From Deltaproteobacteria bacterium (GTDB lineage: Bacteria; Bdellovibrionota; UBA1018; UBA923), in assembly GCA_016194725.1 (NCBI GenBank), contig JACQAW010000213.1:1-12428 (forward strand): a stretch of 12,428 bases of DNA, written 5' to 3'. The translations under genes were made by a program, and so were the position numbers. Under the pieces are notes generated by a model. The model made no database searches. It saw only the letters and a program-made list of their open reading frames with translations, and was not told where the DNA came from. The number at the start of each line of letters is the position of its first letter. The first letter of the stretch is position 1. Below, one piece after another: positions 6,968 to 12,428 of this stretch.

Positions 6968-7520
6968 CAAGTTCGGCGGGCTCGCGCGTAATGCCCGTGG
7001 TGGTGACGAAGGCCGTAAGATAGTTTGTATTCTCACGCAGCACATAGGCGATGCGCACCAGGCACAGCAGGCCGGCGGCCGCGGCGATCCAGGCTCCCAC
7101 GTGGTGCAAGGGCGGACGGGGACCGCCCCCGCTGAAGCCCCAGACCCCACTGCTGCCAATGAGAGCGAGTAGAATCGCGGAATGCAGCAGTATGAACGGA
7201 AGCAGCTTTTTGGCTATTCGGCCGGTGCCCAGGACAATCCACTCCTGAACCGCGCGGGGATTGGATACGTAGGCGTCTCTGACATTCTTTGCGATGGCCT
7301 GCAGAACGTAGTAAACGACAATGTGCGCAAAAACCGCGGTGAAAAAATAAATCATCGAGGCATACAGGTGCAGGGGACGCATCCAGTAACCCATCGTCAG
7401 CACCAGCAGCGAGCCGATCACTTGAAAGCATTCCAGCGCGAAGCAGATTTGATGAATGCGCTTTAAACTCGTAAGGGCTTGTTGCTGGACGTCAAAATGT
7501 GGGTTTGCGGTTGCCGACAT
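6957..7520 (-). CDS. Four-helix integral membrane protein, unknown function
   Basis: A 187-aa protein whose family I do not recognise. Four hydrophobic segments are visible at about 22-44, 50-76, 102-124 and 139-161, with both short termini polar. Histidines occur in or next to helices (His23, His51, His66, His113, His139, His140) and could bind a metal or haem, but no known motif is formed. Glycine/proline-rich GGGPRPP at 131-137 forms a loop between helices 3 and 4. ATG at 7518-7520 is preceded by a weak GGAA. The gene starts 34 nt after the rdgB stop and ends 24 nt before the 5'-nucleotidase, so it is probably cotranscribed with both. Position between two nucleotide-processing enzymes suggests, without proof, a transport or envelope role. 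Confidence 0.82.
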   Translation of the reverse strand: MSATANPHFDVQQQALTSLKRIHQICFALECFQVIGSLLVLTMGYWMRPLHLYASMIYFFTAVFAHIVVYYVLQAIAKNVRDAYVSNPRAVQEWIVLGTGRIAKKLLPFILLHSAILLALIGSSGVWGFSGGGPRPPLHHVGAWIAAAAGLLCLVRIAYVLRENTNYLTAFVTTTGITREPAELVEH

Positions 7521-7554
7521 CGTGTTCCAACGTTACCAAGAACCTGGCCGGGAC

Positions 7555-8193
7555 TCAAGGACGGACGAGCTTGATGCCTTTTTCCTGAATCTGCTTCATG
7601 ATCGCATGCAGGGCTTTGGCGCGGTGGCTGACTTTGTTTTTTTCTTCAAGCGTCATTTCGGCCAGCGACTTGTCGGTGCCTTTGAGCAGAAAAATCGGGT
7701 CGTAGCCAAAACCCTGGGTTCCGCGGGGAACTTCCAGAATTGAGCCTTCGAGAATTTCGGTGGCTTTGAGATGCACGCCTTCGACGAAAAATACCGTCGT
7801 GCAGACAAAGCGGGCGGTGCGCTTTTCCTTGGGCACGCCTTTGAGTTCATCGAGCATTTTGCGCATATTGGCTGCGTCGCGGGTCTCGTCTCTTTTAGGC
7901 TCGGCATAGCGATCGGAAAAAACGCCGGGGCGGCCGCCCAAGGCGTCGACCTCGAGGCCGGAGTCGTCAGAAAGCGTGGGGTATTTGGCCGCAAGATGCG
8001 CCAGGCGGCCCTTGGAGTAGGCGTTCTCTTCGTAGGTCGTGCCCTTTTCGGCCTCTTTCATGCTCGAGACATTGAAGACGATTTCGGGCAGGGTTTTAAA
8101 CTCGATGGCGGGGTATTCCTTGAAAAGTTCCTGGTATTCGTGAATCTTGCCCTTGTTCAAAGAGGCCAGCATGATCATGTTTGTGGTGCGCAT
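7555..8193 (-). CDS. rdgB: RdgB/HAM1 non-canonical purine NTP pyrophosphatase
   Basis: Cytoplasmic house-cleaning enzyme that hydrolyses ITP, dITP and XTP to monophosphates plus pyrophosphate, keeping deaminated purines out of nucleic acids. With the chosen start it has 212 aa. Motifs in order: LASLNKGKIHEYQ (9-21, the substrate-binding TxNxGKxxE element with small substitutions), ENAYSKG (56-62), LSDDSGLEVDALGGRPGVFS (74-93, with the catalytic Asp pair 76/77), GFGYDPIF (161-168) and EKNKVSHRAKAL (184-195, the K-x-SHR element). An upstream in-frame TTG at 8229 would add 12 residues, but it lies inside the -35 of a good promoter, so ATG at 8191-8193 is preferred; the next ATG at 8178 is also possible. 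It heads the leftward cluster leading to the membrane protein and 5'-nucleotidase. Confidence 0.93.
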   Translation of the reverse strand: MRTTNMIMLASLNKGKIHEYQELFKEYPAIEFKTLPEIVFNVSSMKEAEKGTTYEENAYSKGRLAHLAAKYPTLSDDSGLEVDALGGRPGVFSDRYAEPKRDETRDAANMRKMLDELKGVPKEKRTARFVCTTVFFVEGVHLKATEILEGSILEVPRGTQGFGYDPIFLLKGTDKSLAEMTLEEKNKVSHRAKALHAIMKQIQEKGIKLVRP

Positions 8194-8229
8194 GACTGCC
8201 AGAATAATGCCAGGTCGCAATCTAGTCAA
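8194..8229 (-). promoter_or_regulatory. Promoter of rdgB, predicted leaderless
   Basis: Minus-strand TTGACT (8224-8229) and TATTCT (8201-8206) are 17 nt apart, matching five and four of six sigma70 consensus bases. The -10 ends 7 nt before the rdgB ATG, so transcription would start at about 8194, one base before the start codon. This is the best promoter match in the window and argues against the upstream TTG as start codon. Confidence 0.55.
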
Positions 8230-8284
8230 ACGTCAATAATACCCGGCATCCAGGGCAAAAACCGGCTGACGGATTTTGGGCAAT

Positions 8285-8313
8285 TTCACCAAGAAATGAA
8301 AATGAGGTACAAT
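8285..8313 (+). promoter_or_regulatory. Promoter of the small exported protein / caspase-like gene pair
   Basis: TTCACC (8285-8290) and TACAAT (8308-8313) are separated by 17 nt (four and five of six consensus bases). Expected +1 is about 8320, giving a leader of roughly 12 nt with a G-rich GGCGGGGG before ATG 8332. It sits in the 138-nt region shared with the divergent rdgB promoter. Confidence 0.5.
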
Positions 8314-8331
8314 CAGTCAGGCGGGGGCTCC

Positions 8332-8685
8332 ATGAAATTCTGGTATTTGTCCGCGATTCTGCTGCTTTTGTCCGGCTTGGGCACCGGGCATGCGCGGGCT
8401 GAAAACGACCTGCCGCTGATACGAATCGAGGGCGAGCTGCATTGCAAGGCAGTAAGCGGCTGCCGCCTTTCGGTTCACCCCGAGACCTTCGAAGCCGCCG
8501 AGATTAAACTGGGCCAGCCTGGCTCGAATCTGCCGTATAGCTCGGTGGCCTACGACAATGCGCTTGTCACGCTGACGGGCTGGTGGAAGGCGCCCAAGCC
8601 CGGCTATGATTACGAGCTCGATGGCCCCGCCACCGAATTTATCGTCGTGGGAATCGGCTTTGCCATTCCGAAAATTCACGACTGA
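8332..8685 (+). CDS. Small exported protein of unknown family
   Basis: A 117-aa protein that I cannot assign to a family. Residues 1-23 are a clear Sec signal peptide (Lys2, hydrophobic 4-16, ARA-E cleavage site at 21-24). The mature 94 residues look beta-rich, with alternating hydrophobics such as LIRIEGELHC and TEFIVVGIGFAI. They contain just two cysteines (38 and 44), well placed for a small disulphide loop. Two alternative in-frame ATGs at 8296 and 8302 lie upstream of the predicted transcription start, so 8332, preceded by a G-rich GGCGGGGG, is chosen. The stop is 14 nt before the caspase-like gene, so the two are probably cotranscribed, and both are exported. The protein might assist, inhibit or anchor its neighbour, but that rests on position alone. 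Confidence 0.82.
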   Translation: MKFWYLSAILLLLSGLGTGHARAENDLPLIRIEGELHCKAVSGCRLSVHPETFEAAEIKLGQPGSNLPYSSVAYDNALVTLTGWWKAPKPGYDYELDGPATEFIVVGIGFAIPKIHD

Positions 8686-8699
8686 CGAAGGAAGGTTTT

Positions 8700-10460
8700 A
8701 TGATGCGAATGACAATCTCTTGTACTGCCCTCGTGATTCTGCTCGGCGCCCCGGCCGTGGCTGCCAGCAAGTATGTCACGATCTATGGCGCGAGCACGGT
8801 CGACAAACCCTTCATCGGCCGCGAGTACGAGTCTGACCTGTATCGACAGCAGTGCATGGCCACGCAGCCTGGCTGGACTGTAGGAGCAGTTGGGTCGCTG
8901 AGCAACCCCAAGTCCAAACAACCCGCGCCGCCGAATCCGTTGAACGATGCGCTTGGCGGAATGCTGGGCGACCGTTTTCAGCTGCCTGACGGCTCGGCGC
9001 TGACCGCGGAGCAGCGCGCGGCGGCGGCTAAAAACCCGGACTCGATGCGCGAGGAGATCATCAGCAAAGCTGTCGCGGCCTACGAGAAATCCATTCAGGA
9101 CATGACCAAGGAGCTCAAGCCCGGCGATCAGGTTTTGCTCGATTTTTTCGCTCACGGCATGTCCAACTGCCCGGTGCAGGTGAGCAGCCGCAACATGGGC
9201 GCGCCCATAAAGAATTATGAAAATTGCGACCATAAGATGCGGCTCAGCCTGCCCGGCAATCCGGACTTGAATCCGCTGGTGCCGACGAAACGCCTGGTCG
9301 GCGCGATCAAAAAGCTGATTGACGAGCGTGGGTTGAAGGTGGCCGTGAACCTGCGCAGCTGTTTCAGCGGCGCCGCGATGAAAGACTTCGGCGAAGCCGG
9401 CGTTTGTGCTTTCTCGTCCACCACTCCCGATACCACGACCTATGCGTGCGTGGACGAAACCTCGCGCGACCTTGACGCCAGCAGTATGGTGCAGACCTTT
9501 GGCGATATTTACTGCAAGGGCAAGAAGACCAAGGACATCATCGGGAAAATTCCCCCGGCGGCTCGCAGCGAAGCGGGTGAGAAGTGCTTCAAGAATGCCT
9601 CGGCGCAGGCCGAGGAGTCGCTCATCGGGCTGCCACCGAACCCCAGTATCAGCGAGCTGACCGCGGCGGAACGCAAACGCGACCAGACCAGGAACCAGCC
9701 GCTGGGCACCGATGGCCCTTTTTGGCTGGCCGGCAATATGGGGTTTCTGGGCGATGCCGTGCAGCAGGTGGATGCGCAGAAATTCGGCGACTGCATCAAG
9801 AACAGCACGGAGTTCATCGCGTCGCTCGCCGAGCAGATCGACGTGATTTCAAAAAAACGCGGCTGCTCCTTTAAAAATGCGATCACCCAAGCCGCCGCGC
9901 CATACAAGAACATGCTGGCGGTACATTATTCAAACTACCGCAGTCTTTTCGGCACGACGGTGCGGCAGGATTCGATTGTCGATGAAGGCATCGCTGGCGG
10001 CAAGGACGCCAAGCTGGCCATGCTCGAGGAAATGGGCAAGATCATCTCGGCCAACGGCCCACCCGCCGGAGCCCCGGATGCCCTGCCACCGCCAGCCATG
10101 CTCAAAGATATGCTGCAAAAATACCCTTACGATTCGGCCCGCCAGTTCCTGCACGACTATCCGGATTTCAAGGGCGAGTTTCCCGGCAATGCCCCGGAAA
10201 AAAAGGCGCTGATCGAAAAATATTTCGGCGGCCCCGAGGGGGTGACGAAGTTCTTGAAAAAGTTCAGCGTGCTTCGGGAGGATATCGCCGAGAAGAAAGC
10301 GAAGTTCAAGAGCAGCGGCGACGCGATCGTGCCGGCCGAACGCGCCATTTACCGCACGCTGCAAAAATCGCCCGAATACACCAGTTGCCTGGCAAAAAAC
10401 CCGGCACTCAAAAAAGCCAAGGAGTCCTGCGAGCAGTTCAAGATGCCCGATCCCGGTTAA
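8700..10460 (+). CDS. Exported cysteine-rich protein with caspase-like (clan CD) peptidase motifs
   Basis: A 586-aa protein with a signal peptide (hydrophobic 9-21, AVAA-S site near 22). Residues 140-255 resemble a caspase-fold (clan CD, C13/C14-type) core. A hydrophobic strand leads to DFFAHGMS, with His152 followed by Gly. A second strand leads to VAVNLRSCFSGA, with Cys221 in the C-x-S-G pattern. A third, VCAFSSTTPDTTTYA (235-249), resembles the strand and loop after the catalytic cysteine that shape the substrate pocket. His152/Cys221 would be the catalytic dyad. The region after about 260 is helical and unrecognised, with a proline-rich PPPA stretch near 463. The mature protein has twelve cysteines, fitting an oxidising compartment. 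ATG 8700 and ATG 8703 both lie behind AAGGAAGG; the latter is better spaced. Peptidase activity is inferred from motifs only; the fold could be catalytically altered. Confidence 0.85.
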   Translation: MMRMTISCTALVILLGAPAVAASKYVTIYGASTVDKPFIGREYESDLYRQQCMATQPGWTVGAVGSLSNPKSKQPAPPNPLNDALGGMLGDRFQLPDGSALTAEQRAAAAKNPDSMREEIISKAVAAYEKSIQDMTKELKPGDQVLLDFFAHGMSNCPVQVSSRNMGAPIKNYENCDHKMRLSLPGNPDLNPLVPTKRLVGAIKKLIDERGLKVAVNLRSCFSGAAMKDFGEAGVCAFSSTTPDTTTYACVDETSRDLDASSMVQTFGDIYCKGKKTKDIIGKIPPAARSEAGEKCFKNASAQAEESLIGLPPNPSISELTAAERKRDQTRNQPLGTDGPFWLAGNMGFLGDAVQQVDAQKFGDCIKNSTEFIASLAEQIDVISKKRGCSFKNAITQAAAPYKNMLAVHYSNYRSLFGTTVRQDSIVDEGIAGGKDAKLAMLEEMGKIISANGPPAGAPDALPPPAMLKDMLQKYPYDSARQFLHDYPDFKGEFPGNAPEKKALIEKYFGGPEGVTKFLKKFSVLREDIAEKKAKFKSSGDAIVPAERAIYRTLQKSPEYTSCLAKNPALKKAKESCEQFKMPDPG

Positions 10461-10462
10461 CC

Positions 10463-11767
10463 CTAGGGCCATAGCGCGCCAGGCGGAATATTTCGCGCGG
10501 GAAAAACCTGGGTCGTGAAACCCTGTGCCTCGGCAATGGGTTTGACCTCGGCAGCCAGCTTGGATTTGGTTACGGGAATCATGCCGCGAATTTCGCTGCC
10601 TTCCATGACGGCCAGCATGTCGCTCAAATCATGCGCGTGAATCGCGGGCTGCAGCGCCTCGAGCTTTTCTTGCAGCTCGCGGTCGATGTTCAGTCGCACC
10701 GGTGCCTGGCGAAACCGCTTGAGTAGCCCCGCCGCGCCGCGCCTGACCGAAACCACCTCGGCCACCGAGAAGGTGTGCTCGTTGCCCCAGCGGGCCGGAT
10801 ATTTTCTTCCGCCGCGCAAGGCCAGGGGCTTCGTCGTGGACCAGTTTTCGATGAAGGCCTCGAACGTCGCGTAGGCCTGTTCAGATTCGGCCTTCGACAT
10901 GCGGTGCTCCTGATAGAGCCGCGTCGCCAGATGCCTGGCGCGATGTAGAATCGAGCGTTTGGCCCGCGGCTGGCTCCAGAGGCACAGCTCTTTGGGATTC
11001 GGAATCATGAGCGCCAGCAGCCAGGCTTCCTCTTCTTTCAGGGCCGAGGCCTCATGGTCGAAGTAGAGCCGGCTTGCCGCCTCGATGCCGAAAATGCCAG
11101 GGCCCCATTCGATCGTGTTCAGGTAAAGCTCAAGAATCTGGTCCTTGGTAAACTCGCGCTCGAGCCGCATGGCAATGGGCACCTCGCTGGCCTTGCGCAG
11201 CAAGCTTTTTTCCTTGCTCAGAAACAGGTTCTTGGCCAGCTGCTGGGTAATCGTGCTGCCGCCGCGGGCAATTTTGTGCTTTTCCAGATCCGTCTCGAGC
11301 GAGTTCCATATCTCGTCGATGTCCAGTCCGCCGTGCTCGTAGAACTTGTCGTCTTCAAGCATCACCACCAGCATTCTCAGATTCGTCGAGATCGACTCCA
11401 GCGGGCGCCACACACGCACGCCCTCGAACGGGCAAAGATAGTCCAGCACGTTGCCCTTGCGGTCGAGCAGCTCGGTGCACACCGGGGGCCTTACGCCGGC
11501 CAGGTCAAAGCCCCCGGCCTTGAACCAGTACGTGTAACCAATCACGCCGCCGCCAATGGCCGCCAGCAGCAGCACTCCGGTAATGTACCAGCCCAGCGCC
11601 AGCAATGAGCTGCCAAAAAACCGCAGCACCGCGCCTATCGTCGCGAAAAAAATGCGAAACACCGCCACCACCGTCTCCCACACGGCTTGTCCAAACATGA
11701 ACAGGGCCACCAGAAACAGCAGCCCACCAAGGACAAGCAGGATATAAAGGACGACGGAGGAGGTCAT
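10463..11767 (-). CDS. GT51 peptidoglycan glycosyltransferase (MtgA/PBP1-type), with vestigial transpeptidase linker
   Basis: Polymerises lipid II into glycan strands at the inner membrane; 434 aa from the chosen ATG. The N-terminus has two or three hydrophobic segments within residues 4-82, more than the single anchor usual for MtgA. All GT51 motifs are present: EDDKFYEHGGLD (138-149, catalytic Glu138), RGGSTITQQLAKN (168-180), RKASE (191-195, second Glu195), KDQILELYLN (208-217) and GIEAASRLYF (227-236). The last about 75 residues begin RLNIDRELQEKL and continue MLAVMEGSEIRGM, like the start of the penicillin-binding domain of class A PBPs, but the protein then stops without SxxK, SxN or KTG motifs. 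An in-frame TTG at 11800 would overlap the upstream gene. ATG 11765-11767 lies 7 nt past that gene's stop and 16 nt after GGGAGG, suggesting translational coupling. Confidence 0.88.
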   Translation of the reverse strand: MTSSVVLYILLVLGGLLFLVALFMFGQAVWETVVAVFRIFFATIGAVLRFFGSSLLALGWYITGVLLLAAIGGGVIGYTYWFKAGGFDLAGVRPPVCTELLDRKGNVLDYLCPFEGVRVWRPLESISTNLRMLVVMLEDDKFYEHGGLDIDEIWNSLETDLEKHKIARGGSTITQQLAKNLFLSKEKSLLRKASEVPIAMRLEREFTKDQILELYLNTIEWGPGIFGIEAASRLYFDHEASALKEEEAWLLALMIPNPKELCLWSQPRAKRSILHRARHLATRLYQEHRMSKAESEQAYATFEAFIENWSTTKPLALRGGRKYPARWGNEHTFSVAEVVSVRRGAAGLLKRFRQAPVRLNIDRELQEKLEALQPAIHAHDLSDMLAVMEGSEIRGMIPVTKSKLAAEVKPIAEAQGFTTQVFPARNIPPGALWP

Positions 11768-11774
11768 TCGCTTT

Positions 11775-12428
11775 TCACTTCTTCCTCCCGAGCGGCTCAA
11801 CCAGCAGCGCCATGCCGTCGGCGCGGGGCTCGGCCGCAGCCTCCCAGGCGTCGGCCGCGGTTCGTCGAATCATCGCATGGGGCGTGGCGCCCACTTTTTC
11901 GATTGAGACGTCGTAGCCTGCTTCCTTCAGCTTCGCGGGCAGCGAGGTGGGGTACGAGGGGTCAACCTCCAGCTTGCCTTCGTTGGGGTGAAACCGCGGA
12001 AAGGCCATGGCTTCGCGCAGAGTCATCTTGTGGATATAATAGTTTTCCAGCATCTCGACGATGATGGTCGGAATACGGCCGCCACCCGCACAGCCCACCA
12101 CGCCAACCGGTTTGGAGCCTTCGAACAGCAGCAGCGGGCTCATATTGCTGCGTGGGCGTTTGCCGGCGGCCGGCGAGTTTGGTTTTCCGGGCTCAGCCGA
12201 GAAATCAGTGAGCTCGTTGTTGAGCAGAAAACCGTGCCTGGCCACGGCGATGCCCGAACCGAACCACTGTTCGATCGTCGAGGTGTAGGCCACGGCCATC
12301 CCTGAATCGTCGATGATGCTCATGTGCGCGGTATGCGAATGCAGCGCCTCGCTGCCGTCGGCCAGAAGTGCTTTATGCGCAAGCGCAGGATTTGCCTTTT
12401 GGTGGGTTACCCGCGTTTCGATGCGGTC
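11775..12428 (-). CDS. ggt: Gamma-glutamyltransferase, C-terminal part (small subunit), cut by window edge
   Basis: This enzyme transfers or hydrolyses the gamma-glutamyl group of glutathione and related peptides, usually in the periplasm. The window holds the last 217 codons. The self-cleaving nucleophile threonine is most likely the Thr of HSHTAHMSIIDD (codon at 12330-12332), where E. coli Ggt has TTHYSV. Everything after it is the small subunit, and the 32 residues before it are the end of the large subunit. Further family motifs are LLNNELTDFS, KRPRSNMSP, GCAGGGRI (oxyanion-hole region, GSPGGSRI in E. coli), APRFH-like FPRFHPN and a terminal EPRADGMALL. The second Thr of the usual TTH is Ala here. 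The gene ends 7 nt before the GT51 start, so the two are likely cotranscribed. Promoter and signal peptide lie outside the window. Confidence 0.92.
   Translation of the reverse strand, partial: DRIETRVTHQKANPALAHKALLADGSEALHSHTAHMSIIDDSGMAVAYTSTIEQWFGSGIAVARHGFLLNNELTDFSAEPGKPNSPAAGKRPRSNMSPLLLFEGSKPVGVVGCAGGGRIPTIIVEMLENYYIHKMTLREAMAFPRFHPNEGKLEVDPSYPTSLPAKLKEAGYDVSIEKVGATPHAMIRRTAADAWEAAAEPRADGMALLVEPLGRKK

Noticed and set aside
8194..8229. TTG at 8229 as an earlier rdgB start adding 12 residues
   Set aside because: The TTG is part of the TTGACT -35 hexamer, the extension has no family counterpart, and the ATG at 8193 fits the usual RdgB N-terminus.
11768..11800. TTG at 11800 as the GT51 start adding 11 residues and overlapping ggt
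   Set aside because: It has no Shine-Dalgarno and adds a charged stretch before the first membrane segment; the ATG at 11767, just after the ggt stop, is simpler.
1..12428. Mobile elements, CRISPR array, tRNA/rRNA, prophage or defence system
   Set aside because: No regularly spaced repeats, transposase, integrase, Cas or phage-like protein, or tRNA-like cloverleaf was found; the genes are mostly housekeeping or envelope functions.

Overview
This 12.4 kb window looks like ordinary chromosome from a GC-rich, Gram-negative-type (diderm) bacterium. The evidence is a periplasmic-type 5'-nucleotidase lipoprotein, several Sec signal peptides, a peptidoglycan glycosyltransferase and a gamma-glutamyltransferase. 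I cannot place it at phylum level. The long PrkA kinase/AAA+ protein, a loose lipobox and a secreted caspase-like protein would fit groups such as Bdellovibrionota, Myxococcota-like lineages or Leptospirales, but this is only a guess. I see no rRNA, tRNA, CRISPR array, insertion sequence, integrase or phage gene.

Layout. The left two thirds reads leftward on the minus strand. In transcription order it runs: RdgB/HAM1 nucleotide-sanitising enzyme (start 8193), a four-helix membrane protein, a lipoprotein 5'-nucleotidase, the AAA+ protein PrkA, then after a 296-nt gap an M48 metalloprotease, and after a 289-nt gap an RluA-type pseudouridine synthase cut by the left edge. The first four are spaced 24-34 nt apart. 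Starting at 8332 and diverging from rdgB, a two-gene plus-strand unit encodes a 117-aa exported protein of unknown family and a 586-aa exported, cysteine-rich protein. The larger protein has a His-Gly and a Cys-x-Ser-Gly motif in the order and spacing of caspase-fold (clan CD) peptidases. At the right, a minus-strand pair (gamma-glutamyltransferase, cut by the right edge, then a GT51 glycosyltransferase) converges on the caspase-like gene with only 2 nt between stop codons.

How the genes may work together. RdgB (non-canonical NTP to NMP) and the 5'-nucleotidase (NMP to nucleoside) are consecutive enzymatic steps in nucleotide clean-up, although the second enzyme is predicted to lie outside the cytoplasm. 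PrkA and the M48 protease are both stress/proteostasis-type proteins. The gamma-glutamyltransferase and the GT51 enzyme act in the envelope. The most unusual locus is the exported caspase-like gene with its small exported partner.

Regulatory reading. Three start codons (rdgB, the 5'-nucleotidase, prkA) sit 6-7 nt after a -10-like hexamer and lack a clear Shine-Dalgarno, which is the geometry expected of leaderless transcripts. The M48 gene and the plus-strand genes instead have purine-rich ribosome-binding sites.
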